Part shown: in pieces, positions 35,594 to 48,015 of the stretch
How positions within the stretch are numbered: position 1 is the stretch's first letter
Layout: every line of letters begins with the position of its first letter
Assembly: GCA_954871525.1 (NCBI GenBank)
Contig: OX940871.1
Coordinates: forward strand, 30,168,586-30,232,585
Source: Parietaria judaica
Taxonomy: Eukaryota; Streptophyta; Magnoliopsida; Rosales; Urticaceae
Length of the DNA: 64,000 nt
Direction of reading: 5' to 3'
Notes under the pieces: generated by a model
What the model saw: only the letters and a program-made list of their open reading frames with translations
What the model was told of the DNA's origin: nothing
Databases searched by the model: none
Position numbers and translations under genes: made by a program

Positions 35594-37497
35594 TTCAATT
35601 GGTTCGACTTTTAGGTCGTAAACAATGTAAAATAAAGAAATGCTATAGGAAATGCTATAGCATTTCCTATGGAATTTAACGTCAACAATTTAATCCTTGC
35701 ATATTTTTGCATGAGAACGCTTGTAATATTAAAATTCCAATGTATAAGCCCTAAAACCATTATTTTTTCAATTGGTTCGAAATTTAAGGTTGTAAAAAAT
35801 GTAAAATAAAGAAATGCTATAGGAAATGCTATAGCATTTCCTATGGCATTTCTCGTCAACAATTTAATCCTTGCATATTTTTGCATGAGAACTCTTGTTA
35901 TATTCAAAATTCCAATGTATAAGCCCTAAAATCATTATTTTTTCAATTGGTTCGACTTTTAAGTCGTAAACAATATAAAATAAAGAAATGCTATAGGAAA
36001 TGCTATAGCATTTCCTATGGAATTTAACGTCAACAATTTAATCCTTGCATTTTTTTGCATGAGAACGCTTGTAATATTTAAATTTCAATGTATAACCCCT
36101 AAAATCATTATTTTTTCATTTGGTTCGAAATTTATGGTTGTAAAAAATGTAAAATAAAGAAATGCTATAGGAAATGCTATAGCATTTCGTATGGCATTTC
36201 TCGTCAACAATTTAATCCTTGCATATTTTTGCATGAGAACTCTTGTTATATTCAAATTCCAATGTATAAGCCCTAAAATCATTAATTTTTCAATTGGTTC
36301 GACTTTTAGGTCGTAAACAATGTAAAATAAAGAAATGCTATAGGAAAAGCTATAGCATTTCCTATGGAATTTAACATCAACAATTTAATCCTTGCATAGT
36401 TTTGCATGAGAACGCTTGTAATATTAAAATTCCAATGTATAAGCCCTAAAATAATTATTTTTTCAATTGGTTCGAAATTTAAGGTTGTAAAAAATGTAAA
36501 ATAAAGAAATGCTATAGCAAAAGCTATAGCATTTCCTATGGCATTTCTCGTCAACAATTTAATCCTTGCATATTTTTACATGAGAACTCTTGTTATATTC
36601 AAATTTCAATGTATAAACCCTATAATCATTATTTTTTCAATTGTTTTGAAATTTTAGGTCGTAAACAATGTAAAATAAAGAAATGCAAAAGGAAATGCTA
36701 GTATTTCCTATGGCATTTCTCGTCAACAATTTAATCCTTGCATATTTTTGCATGAGAACTCTTGTTATATTCAAATTCCAATGTATAAGCTTTAAAATCA
36801 TTATTTTTTCAATTGGTTCGAAATTTAAGGTTGTAAAAAATGTAAAATAAAGAAATGCTATAGGAAATGCTATAGCATTTCCTATGGCATTTCCCGTCAA
36901 CAATTTAATCCTTGCATATTTTTGCATGAGAACTCTTGTTATATTCAAATTCCAATGTATAAGCTTTAAAATCATTATTTTTTCAATTGGTTCGAAATTT
37001 AAGGTTGTAAAAAATGTAAAATAAAGAAATGCTATAGGAAATGCTATAGCATTTCCTATGGGATTTCTCGTCAACAATTTAATCCTTGCATATTTTTGTA
37101 TGAGAACTCTTGTTATATTCCAATTCCAATGTATAAGCCCTAAAATAATTATTTTTCAATTGGTTCGAAATTTAAGGTTGTAAAAAATGTAAAATAAAGA
37201 AATTCTATAGCATTTCCTATGGCGTTTCTCGTCAACAATTTAATCCTTGCATATTTTTGCATGAGAACTCTTGTTATATTCAAATTCCAATGTATAAGCC
37301 CTAAAATCATTATTTTTTCAATTGGTTTAAAATTTAAGGTTGTAAAAAATGTAAAATAAAGAAATGCTATAGGAAATGCTATAGCATTTCGTATGGCATT
37401 TCTCGTCAACAATTTAATCCTTGCATATTTTTGCATGAGAACTCTTGTTATATTCAAATTCCAATGTATAAGCCCTAAAATAATTATTTTTTCAATT
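35594..37497 (+). repeat. 12-monomer HOR, copy gamma, one monomer shorter
   Basis: Follows copy beta at an offset of 2071 from its second 866-bp segment. Near 37.38 kb one monomer (the CCTATGGGATTTC with GTATGAG and AAAATAATT one) is missing compared with alpha and beta, so the block is about 1.9 kb. Confidence 0.85.
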
Positions 37498-38530
37498 GGT
37501 TCGACTTTTAGGTCGTAAACAATGTAAAATAAAGAAATGCTATAGGAAATGCTATAGCATTTCCTATGGAATTTAACGTCAACAATTTAATCCTTGCATA
37601 TTTTGCATGAGAACGCTTGTAATATTAAAATTCCAATGTATAAGCCCTAAAACAATTATTTTTTCAATTGGTTCGAAATTTAAGGTTGTAAAAAATGTAA
37701 AATAAAGAAAAGCTATAGGAAATGCTATAGCATTTCCTATGGCATTTCTCGTCAACAATTTAATCCTTGCATATTTTTGCATGAGAACTCTTGTTATATT
37801 CAAAATTCCAGTGTATAAGCCCTAAAATCATTATTTTTTCAATTGGTTCGACTTTTAGGTCGTAAACAATGTAAAATAAAGAAATGCTATAGGAAATGCT
37901 ATAGCATTTCCTATGGAATTTAACGTCAACAATTTAATCCTTGCATTTTTTTGCATGAGAACGCTTGTAATATTTAAATTTCAATGTATAACCCCTAAAA
38001 TCATTATTTTTTCAATTGGTTCGAAATTTATGGTTGTAAAAAATGTAAAATAAAGAATTCTATAGGAAATGCTATAGCATTTCCTATGGCATTTCTCGTC
38101 AACAATTTAATCCTTGCATATTTTTGCATGAGAACTCTTGTTATATTCAAAATTCCAGTGTATAAGCCCTAAAATAATTATTTTTTCAATTGGTTCGACT
38201 TTTAGGTCGTAAACAATGTAAAATAAAGAAATGCTATAGGAAATGCTATAGCATTTCCTATGGAATTTAACGTCAACAATTTAATCCTTGCATTTTTTTG
38301 CATGAGAACGCTTGTAATATTTAAATTTCAATGTATAACCCCTAAAATCATTATTTTTTCAATTGGTTCGAAATTTATGGTTGTAAAAAATGTAAAATAA
38401 AGAAATTCTATAGGAAATGCTATAGCATTTCCTATGGAATTTCTCGTCAACAATTTAATCTTGCATATTTATGCATGAGAACTCTTGTTATATTCAAATT
38501 CCAATGTATAAGCCCTAAAATCATTATTTT
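37498..38530 (+). repeat. Start of copy delta followed by a two-monomer run
   Basis: The first two monomers follow copy gamma with a 1-bp loss (CATATTTTGCATGAG near 37600) and AAAGCTATAGG. Then a dimer (GACTTTTAGG with TTGCATTTTTTTGCATG and GTATAACCCC) appears twice at an offset of about 347 bp (37851 and 38198). It ends in a monomer with a shortened CAATTTAATCTTGCATATTTATGC. Confidence 0.78.
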
Positions 38531-39907
38531 TTCATTTGGTTTGAAGTTTTAGGTCGTAAACAATGCAAAATAAAGAAATGCTATAGGAAATGCTAGCATT
38601 TCCTATGGCATTTCTCGTCAACAATTTAATCCTTGCATATTTTTGCATGAGAACTCTTGTTATATTCAAATTCCAATGTATAAGCTTTAAAATCATTATT
38701 TTTTCAATTGGTTCGAAATTTAAGGTTGTAAAAAATGTAAAATAACGAAATGCTATAGGAAATGCTATAGCATTTCCTATGGCATTTCCCGTCAACAATT
38801 TAATCCTTGCATATTTTTGCATGAGAACTCTTGTTATATTCAAATTCCAATGTATAAGCTTTAAAATCATTATTTTTTCAATTGGTTCGAAATTTAAGGT
38901 TGTAAAAAATGTAAAATAAAGAAATGCTATAGGAAATGCTATAGCATTTCCTATGGGATTTCTCGTCAACAATTTAATCCTTGCATATTTTTGTATGAGA
39001 ACTCTTGTTATATTCCAATTCCAATGTATAAGCCCTAAAATAATTATTTTTTCAATTGGTTCGAAATTTAAGGTTGTAAAAAATGTAAAATAAAGAAATT
39101 CTATAGCATTTCCTATGGCATTTCTCGTCAACAATTTAATCCTTGCATATTTTTGCATGAGAACTCTTGTTATATTCAAATTCCAATGTATAAGCCCTAA
39201 AATAATTATTTTTTCAATTGGTTCGACTTTTAGGTCGTAAACAATGTAAAATAAAGAAATGCTATAGGAAATGCTATAGCATTTCCTATGGAATTTAACG
39301 TCAACAATTTAATCCTTGCATATTTTTGCATGAGAACGCTTGTAATATTAAAATTCCAATGTATAAGCCCTAAAACCATTATTTTTTCAATTGGTTCGAA
39401 ATTTAAGGTTGTAAAAAATGTAAAATAAAGAAATGCTATAGGAAATGCTATAGCATTTCCTATGGCATTTCTCGTCAACAATTTAATCCTTGCATATTTT
39501 TGCATGAGAACTCTTGTTATATTCAAAATTCCAGTGTATAAGCCCTAAAATCATTATTTTTTCAATTGGTTCGACTTTTAGGTCGTAAACAATGTAAAAT
39601 AAAGAAATGCTATAGGAAATGCTATAGCATTTCCTATGGAATTTAACGTTAACAATTTAATCCTTGCATTTTTTTGCATGAGAACGCTTGTAATATTTAA
39701 ATTTCAATGTATAACCCCTAAAATCATTATTTTTTCAATTGGTTCGAAATTTATGGTTGTAAAAAATGTAAAATAAAGAAATTCTATAGGAAATGCTATA
39801 GCATTTCCTATGGAATTTCTCGTCAACAATTTAATCTTGCATATTTATGCATGAGAACTCTTGTTATATTCAAATTCCAATGTATAAGCCCTAAAATCAT
39901 TATTTTT
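38531..39907 (+). repeat. Right-half HOR unit 1 (about 8 monomers)
   Basis: First of eight units that I delimit by the marker TTTGAAGTTTTAGGTCG with CAATGCAAAAT. Marker spacing to the next unit is 1376 bp. It contains GTATAAGCTTT monomers, one with AAATAACGAAATG, a 162-bp monomer and the AAAACCATT monomer, ending in the AATCTTGCATATTTATGC monomer. Confidence 0.8.
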
Positions 39908-42900
39908 TCATTTGGTTTGAAGTTTTAGGTCGTAAACAATGCAAAATAAAGAAATGCTATAGGAAATGCTAGCATTTCCTATGGCATTTCTCGTCAACAA
40001 TTTAATCCTTGCATATTTTTGTACGAGAACTCTTGTTATATTCAAATTCCAATGTATAAGCCCTAAAATCATTATTTTTTCAATTGGTTCGAAATTTAAG
40101 GTTGTAAAAAATGTAAAATAAAGAAATGCTATAGGAAATGCTATAGCATTTCGTATGGCATTTCTCGTCAACAATTTAATCCTTCCATATTTTTGCATGA
40201 GAACTCTTGTTATATTCAAATTCCTATGTATAAGCCCTAAAATCATTAATTTTTCAATTGGTTCGACTTTTAGGTCGTAAACAATGTAAAATAAAGAAAT
40301 GCTATAGGAAATGCTATAGCATTTCCTATGGAATTTAACGTCAACAATTTAATCCTTGCATATTTTTGCATGAGAACGCTTGTAATATTAAATTTCCAAC
40401 GTATAAGCCCTAAAATCATTATTTTTTCAATTGGTTTGAAATTTAAGGTTGTAAAAAATGTAAAATAAAGAAATGCTATAGGAAATGCTATAGCATTTCG
40501 TATGGCATTTCTCGTCAACAATTTAATCCTTGCATATTTTTGCATGAGAACTCTTGTTATATTCAAATTCAAATGTATAAGCCCTAAAATCATTAATTTT
40601 TCAATTGGTTCAACTTTTAGGTCGTGAACAATGTAAAATAAACAAATGCTATAGGAAATGCTATAGCATTTCCTATGGAATTTAACGTCAACAATTTAAT
40701 CCGTGCATATTTTTGCATGAGAACGTTTGTAATATTTAAATTTCAATGTATAAGCCCTAAAATAATTATTTTTTCAATTGGTTCGAAATTTAAGGTTGTA
40801 AAAAATGTAAAATGAAGAAATGCTATAGGAAATGCTATAGCATTTCGTATGGCATTTCTCGTCAACAATTTAATCCTTGCATATTTTTGCATGAGAACTC
40901 TTGTTATATTCAAATTCCAATGTATAAGCCCTAAAATAATTAATTTTTCAATTGGTTCGACTTTTAAGTCGTAAACAATGTAAAATAAAGAAATGCTATA
41001 GGAAAAGCTATAGTATTTCCTATGGAATTTAACATCAACAATTTAATCCTTGCATAGTTTTGCATGAGAACGCTTGTAATATTAAAATTCCAATGTATAA
41101 GCCCTAAAATAATTATTTTTTCAATTGGTTCGAAATTTAAGGTTGTAAAAAATGTAAAATAAAGAAATGCTATAGCAAAAGCTATAGCATTTCCTATGGC
41201 ATTTCTCGTCAAAAATTTAATCCTTGCATATTTTTCATGAGAACTCTTGTTATATTCAAATTGCAATGTATAAGCCCTATAATCATTATTTTTTCAATTG
41301 GTTTGAAATTTTAGGTCGTAAACAATGTAAAATAAATAAATGCTATAGGAAATGCTAGTATTTCCTATGGCATTTCTCGTCAACAATTTAATCCTTGCAT
41401 ATTTTTGCATGAGAACTCTTGTTATATTCAAATTCCAATGTATAAGCTTTAAAATAATTATTTTTTCAATTGGTTCGAAATTTAAGGTTGTAAAAAATGT
41501 AAAATAACGAAATGCTATAGGAAATGCTATAGCATTTCCTATGGCATTTCCCGTCAACAATTTAATCCTTGCATATTTTTGCATGAGAACTCTTGTTATA
41601 TTCAAATTCCAATGTATAAGCTTTAAAATCATTATTTTTTCAATTGGTTCGAAATTTAAGGTTGTAAAAAATGTAAAATAACGAAATGCTATAGGAAATG
41701 CTAGCATTTCCTATGGCATTTCCCGTCAACAATTTAATCCTTGCATATTTTTGCATGAGAACTCTTGTTATATTCAAATTCCAATGTATAAGCTTTAAAA
41801 TCATTATTTTTTCAATTGGTTCGAAATTTAAGGTTGTAAAAAATGTAAAATAAAGAAATGCTATAGGAAATGCTATAGCATTTCCTATGGGATTTCTCGT
41901 CAACAATTTAATCCTTGCATATTTTTGTATGAGAACTCTTGTTATATTCCAATTCCAATGTATAAGCCCTAAAATAATTATTTTTTCAATTGGTTCGAAA
42001 TTTAAGGTTGTAAAAAATGTAAAATAAAGAAATTCTATAGCATTTCCTATGGCATTTCTCGTCAACAATTTAATCCTTGCATATTTTTGCATGAGAACTC
42101 TTGTTATATTCAAATTCCAATGTATAAGCCCTAAAATCATTATTTTTTCAATTGGTTTGAAATTTAAGGTTGTAAAAAATGTAAAATAAAGAAATGCTAT
42201 AGGAAATGCTATAGCATTTCGTATGGCATTTCTCGTCAACAATTTAATCCTTGCATATTTTTGCATGAGAACTCTTGTTATATTCAAATTCCAATGTATA
42301 AGCCCTAAAATAATTATTTTTTCAATTGGTTCGACTTTTAGGTCGTAAACAATGTAAAATAAAGAAATGCTATAGGAAATGCTATAGCATTTCCAATGGA
42401 ATTTAACGTCAACAATTTAATCCTTGCATATTTTTGCATGAGAACGCTTGTAATATTAAAATTCCAATGTATAAGCCCTAAAACCATTATTTTTTCAATT
42501 GGTTCGAAATTTAAGGTTGTAAAAAATGTAAAATAAAGAAATGCTATAGGAAATGCTATAGCATTTCTCGTCAACAATTTAATCCTTGCATATTTTTGCA
42601 TGAGAACTCTTGTTATATTAAAATTCCAATATATAAGCCCTAAAATAATTATTTTTTCAATTGGTTCGAAATTTAAGGTTGTAAAAAATGTAAAATAAAG
42701 AAATGCCATAGGAAATGCTGTTGTAAAAAATGTAAAATAAAGAAATGCTATAGGAAATGCTATAGCATTTCCTATGGAATTTAACGTCAACAATTTAATC
42801 CTTGCATTTTTTTGCATGAGAACGCTTGTAATATTTAAATTTCAATGTATAACCCCTAAAATCATTATTTTTTCAATTGGTTCGAAATTTATGGTTGTAA

Positions 42901-43045
42901 AAAATGTAAAATAAAGAAATGCTATAGGAAATGCTATAGCATTTCCTATGGAATTTCTCGTCAACAATTTAATCTTGCATATTTATGCATGAGAACTCTT
43001 GTTATATTCAAATTCCAATGTATAAGCCCTAAAATCATTATTTTT
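39908..43045 (+). repeat. Right-half HOR unit 2 (about 18 monomers, 3138 bp)
   Basis: The segment 39600-40990, spanning the unit start, matches 42740-44130 at an offset of 3138. The segment 40964-42287 matches 49070-50221 at an offset of 8106 falling to 7934, because here the AAATAACGAAATG monomer occurs twice (about 41490-41830), the second with the 2-bp GCTAGC loss. It also contains the 42-bp duplication at 42678. Confidence 0.82.
42678..42761 (+). repeat. 42-bp tandem duplication, second locus
   Basis: The same duplication as at 21880-21963, with the same AAATGCCATAGG change in the first copy and AAATGCTATAGG in the second (starts 42678 and 42720). The sequence before it is also shared (TATTAAAATTCC, AAAATAATT), but downstream the two loci differ: here CCTATGGAATTTAACG, there CCTATGGCATTTCTCG. 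Confidence 0.9.
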
Positions 43046-46000
43046 TCATTTGGTTTGAAGTTTTAGGTCGTAAACAATGCAAAATAAAGAAATGCTATAG
43101 GAAATGCTAGCATTTCCTATGGCATTTCTCGTCAACAATTTAATCCTTGCATATTTTTGTATGAGAACTCTTGTTATATTAAAATTCCAATGTATAAGCC
43201 CTAAAATTATTATTTTTTCAATTGGTTCGAAATTTAAGGTTGTAAAAAATGTAAAATAAAGAAATGCTATAGGAAATGCTATAGCATTTCGTATGGCATT
43301 TCTCGTCAACAATTTAATCCTTCCATATTTTTGCATGAGAACTCTTGTTATATTCAAATTCCTATGTATAAGCCCTAAAATCATTAATTTTTCAATTGGT
43401 TCGACTTTTAGGTCGTAAACAATGTAAAATAAAGAAATGTTATAGGAAATGCTATAGCATTTCCTATGGAATTTAACGTCAACAATTTAATCCTTGCATA
43501 TTTTTGCATGAGCACGCTTGTAATATTAAAATTCCAACGTATAAGCCCTAAAATCATTATTTTTTCAATTGGTTTGAAATTTAAGGTTGTAAAAATTGTA
43601 AAATAAAGAAATGCTATAGGAAATGCTATAGCATTTCGTATGGCATTTCTCGTCAACAATTTAATCCTTGCATATTTTTGCATGAGAACTCTTGTTATAT
43701 TCAAATTCCAATGTATAAGCCCTAAAATCATTAATTTTTCAATTGGTTCAACTTTTAGGTCGTGAACAATGTAAAATAAAGAAATGCTATAGGAAATGCT
43801 ATAGCATTTCCTATGGAATTTAACGTCAACAATTTAATCCGTGCATATTTTTGCATGAGAACGTTTGTAATATTTAAATTTCAATGTATAAGCCCTAAAA
43901 TAATTATTTTTTCAATTGGTTCGAAATTTAAGGTTGTAAAAAATGTAAAATGAAGAAATGCTATAGGAAATGCTATAGCATTTCGTATGGCATTTCTCGT
44001 CAACAATTTAATCCTTGCATATTTTTGCATGAGAACTCTTGTTATATTCAAATTCCAATGTATAAGCCCTAAAATAATTAATTTTTCAATTGGTTCGACT
44101 TTTAGGTCGTAAACAATGTAAAATAAAGAAATGCTATAGGAAATGCTATAGCATTTCCTATGGAATTTAACGTCAACAATTTAATCCTTGCATTTTTTTG
44201 CATGAGAACGCTTGTAATATTTAAATTTCAATGTATAACCCCTAAAATCATTATTTTTTCATTTGGTTAGAAATTTATGGTTGTAAAAAATGTAAAATAA
44301 AGAAATGCTATAGCAAAAGCTATAGCATTTCCTATGGCATTTCTCGTCAACAATTTAATCCTTGCATATTTTTACATGAGAACTCTTGTTATATTCAAAT
44401 TGCAATGTATAAGCCCTATAATCATTATTTTTTCAATTGGTTTGAAATTTTAGGTCGTAAACATTGTAAAATAAAGAAATGCTATAGGAAATGCTAGTAT
44501 TTCCTATGGCATTTCTCGTCAACAATTTAATCCTTGCATATTTTTGCATGAGAACTCTTGTTATATTCAAATTCCAATGTATAAGGTTTAAAATCATTAT
44601 TTTTTCAATTGGTTCGAAATTTAAGGTTGTAAAAAATGTAAAATAAAGAAATGCTATAGGAAATGCTATAGCATTTCCTATGGCATTTCCCGTCAACAAT
44701 TTAATCCTTGCATATTTTTGCATGAGAACTCTTGTTATATTCAAATTCCCATGTATAAGCTTTAAAATCATTATTTTTTCAATTGGTTTGAAATTTAAGG
44801 TTGTAAAAAATGTAAAATAAAGAAATGCTATAGGAAATGCTATAGCATTTCCTATGGGATTTCTCGTCAACAATTTAATCCTTGCATATTTTTGTATGAG
44901 AACTCTTGTTATATTCCAATTCCAATGTATAAGCCCTAAAATATTTATTTTTCAATTGGTTCGAAATTTAAGGTTGTAAAAAATGTAAAATAAAGAAATT
45001 CTATACCATTTCCTATGGCGTTTCTCGTCAACAATTTAATCCTTGCATATTTTTGCATGAGAACAATTTTTATATTCAAATTCCAATGTATAAGCTTTAA
45101 AATCATTATTTTTTCAATTGGTTCGAAATTTAAGGTTGTAAAAAATGTAAAATAAAGAAATGCTATAGGAAATGCTATAGCATTTCCTATGGGATTTCTC
45201 ATCAACAATTTAATCCATGCATATTTTTGTATGAGAACTCTTGTTATATTCCAATTCCAATGTATAAGCCCTAAAATAATTATTTTTCAATTGGTTCGAA
45301 ATTTAAGGTTGTAAAAAATGTAAAATAAAGAAATTCTATAGCATTTCCTATGGCGTTTCTCGTCAACAATTTAATCCTTGCATATTTTTGCATGAGAACT
45401 CTTGTTATATTCAAATTCCAATGTATAAGCCCTAAAATAATTATTTTTTCAATTGGTTTGAAATTTAAGGTTGTAAAAAATATAAAATAAAGAAATGCTA
45501 TAGGAAATGCTATAGCATTTCGCATGGCATTTCTCGTCAACAATTTAATCCTTGCATATTTTTGCATGAGAACTCTTGTTATATTCAAATTCCAATGTAT
45601 AAGCCCTAAAATAATTATTTTTTCAATTGGTTCGACTTTTAGGTCGTAAACAATGTAAAATAAAGAAATGCTATAGGAAATGCTATAGCATTTCCTATGG
45701 AATTTAACGTCAACAATTTAATCCTTGCATATTTTTGCATGAGAACGCTTGTAATATTAAAATTCCAATGTATAAGCCCTAAAACCATTATTTTTTCAAT
45801 TGGTTCGAAATTTAAGGTTGTAAAAAATGTAAAATAAAGAAATGCTATAGGAAATGCTATAGCATTTCCTATGGCATTTCTCGTCAACAATTTAATCCTT
45901 GCATATTTTTGTATGAGAACTCTTGTTATATTCCAATTCCAATGTATAAGCCCTAAAATAATTATTTTTCAATTGGTTCGAAATTTAAGGTTGTAAAAAA

Positions 46001-48015
46001 TGTAAAATAAAGAAATTCTATAGCATTTCCTATGGCGTTTCTCGTCAACAATTTAATCCTTGCATATTTTTGCATGAGAACTCTTGTTATATTCAAAATT
46101 CCAATGTATAAGCCCTAAAATCATTATTTTTTCAATTGGTTCGACTTTTAAGTCGTAAACAATGTAAAATAAAGAAATGCTATAGGAAATGCTATAGCAT
46201 TTCCTATGGAATTTAACGTCAACAATTTAATCCTTGCATTTTTTTGCATGAGAACGCTTGTAATATTTAAATTTCAATGTATAACCCCTAAAATCATTAT
46301 TTTTTCATTTGGTTCGAAATTTATGGTTGTAAAAAATGTAAAATAAAGAAATGCTATAGGAAATGCTATAGCATTTCGTATGGCATTTCTCGTCAACAAT
46401 TTAATCCTTGCATATTTTTGCATGAGAACTCTTGTTATATTCAAATTCCAATGTATAAGCCCTAAAATCATTAATTTTTCAATTGGTTCGACTTTTAGGT
46501 CGTAAACAATGTCAAATAAAGAAATGCTATAGGAAAAGCTATAGCATTTCCTATGGAATTTAACATCAACAATTTAATCCTTGCATAGTTTTGCATGAGA
46601 ACGCTTGTAATATTAAAATTCCAATGTATAAGCCCTAAAATAATTATTTTTTCAATTGGTTCGAAATTTAAGGTTGTAAAAAATGTAAAATAAAGAAATG
46701 CTATAGCAAAAGCTATGGCATTTCTCGTCAACAATTTAATCCTTGCATATTTTTACATGAGAACTCTTGTTATATTCAAATTTCAATGTATAAACCCTAT
46801 AATAATTATTTTTTCAATTGGTTTGAAATTTTAGGTCGTAAACAATGTAAAATAAAGAAATGCTATAGGAAATGCTAGTATTTCCTATGGCATTTCTCGT
46901 CAACAATTTAATCCTTGCATATTTTTGCATGAGAACTCTTGTTATATTCAAATTCCAATGTATAAGCTTTAAAATCATTATTTTTTCAATTGGTTCGAAA
47001 TTTAAGGTTGTAAAAAATGTAAAATAAAGAAATGCTATAGGAAATGCTATAGCATTTCCTATGGCATTTCCCGTCAACAATTTAATCCTTGCATATTTTT
47101 GCATGAGAACTCTTGTTATATTCAAATTCCAATGTATAAGCTTTAAAATAATTATTTTTTCAATTGGTTCGAAATTTAAGGTTGTAAAAAATGTAAAATA
47201 AAGAAATGCTATAGGAAATGCTATAGCATTTCCTATGGGATTTCTCGTCAACAATTTAATCCTTGCATATTTTTGTATGAGAACTCTTGTTATATTCCAA
47301 TTCCAATGTATAAGCCCTAAAATAATTATTTTTCAATTGGTTCTAAATTTAAGGTTGTAAAAAATGTAAAATAAAGAAATTCTATAGCATTTCCTATGGC
47401 GTTTCTCGTCAACAATTTAATCCTTGCATATTTTTGCATGAGAACTCTTGTTATATTCAAATTCCAATGTATAAGCCCTAAAATCATTATTTTTTCAATT
47501 GGTTTGAAATTTAAGGTTGTAAAAAATGTAAAATAAAGAAATGCTATAGGAAATGCTATAGCATTTCGTATGGCATTTCTCGTCAACAATTTAATCCTTG
47601 CATATTTTTGCATGAGAACTCTTGTTATATTCAAATTCCAATGTATAAGCCCTAAAATAATTATTTTTTCAATTGGTTCGACTTTTAGGTCGTAAACAAT
47701 GTAAAATAAAGAAATGCTATAGGAAATGTTATAGCATTTCCTATGGAATTTAACGTCAACAATTTAATCCTTGCATATTTTTGCATGAGAACGCTTGTAA
47801 TATTAAAATTCCAATGTATAAGCCCTAAAACCATTATTTTTTCAATTGGTTCAAAATTTAAGGTTGTAAAAAATGTAAAATAAAGAAATGCTATAGGAAA
47901 TGCTATAGCATTTCCTATGGCATTTCTCGTCAACAATTTAATCCTTGCATATTTTTGCATGAGAACTCTTGTTATATTCAAATTCCAATGTATAAGCCCT
48001 AAAATCATTATTTTT
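43046..48015 (+). repeat. Right-half HOR unit 3 (about 29 monomers, 4970 bp)
   Basis: A composite. It starts like unit 2 (to about 44130) and then returns to 12-monomer-HOR material. The 45280-45588 and 47326-47634 segments repeat at an offset of 2046. About 46350-47985 matches 51865-53508, with the offset rising from 5511 to 5523 because of a 12-bp deletion here near 46700 (AAAGCTATGGCATTTC). Private changes include GAACAATTTTTATATTC near 45062 and CCATGCATATTTTTG near 45215. Confidence 0.8.
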
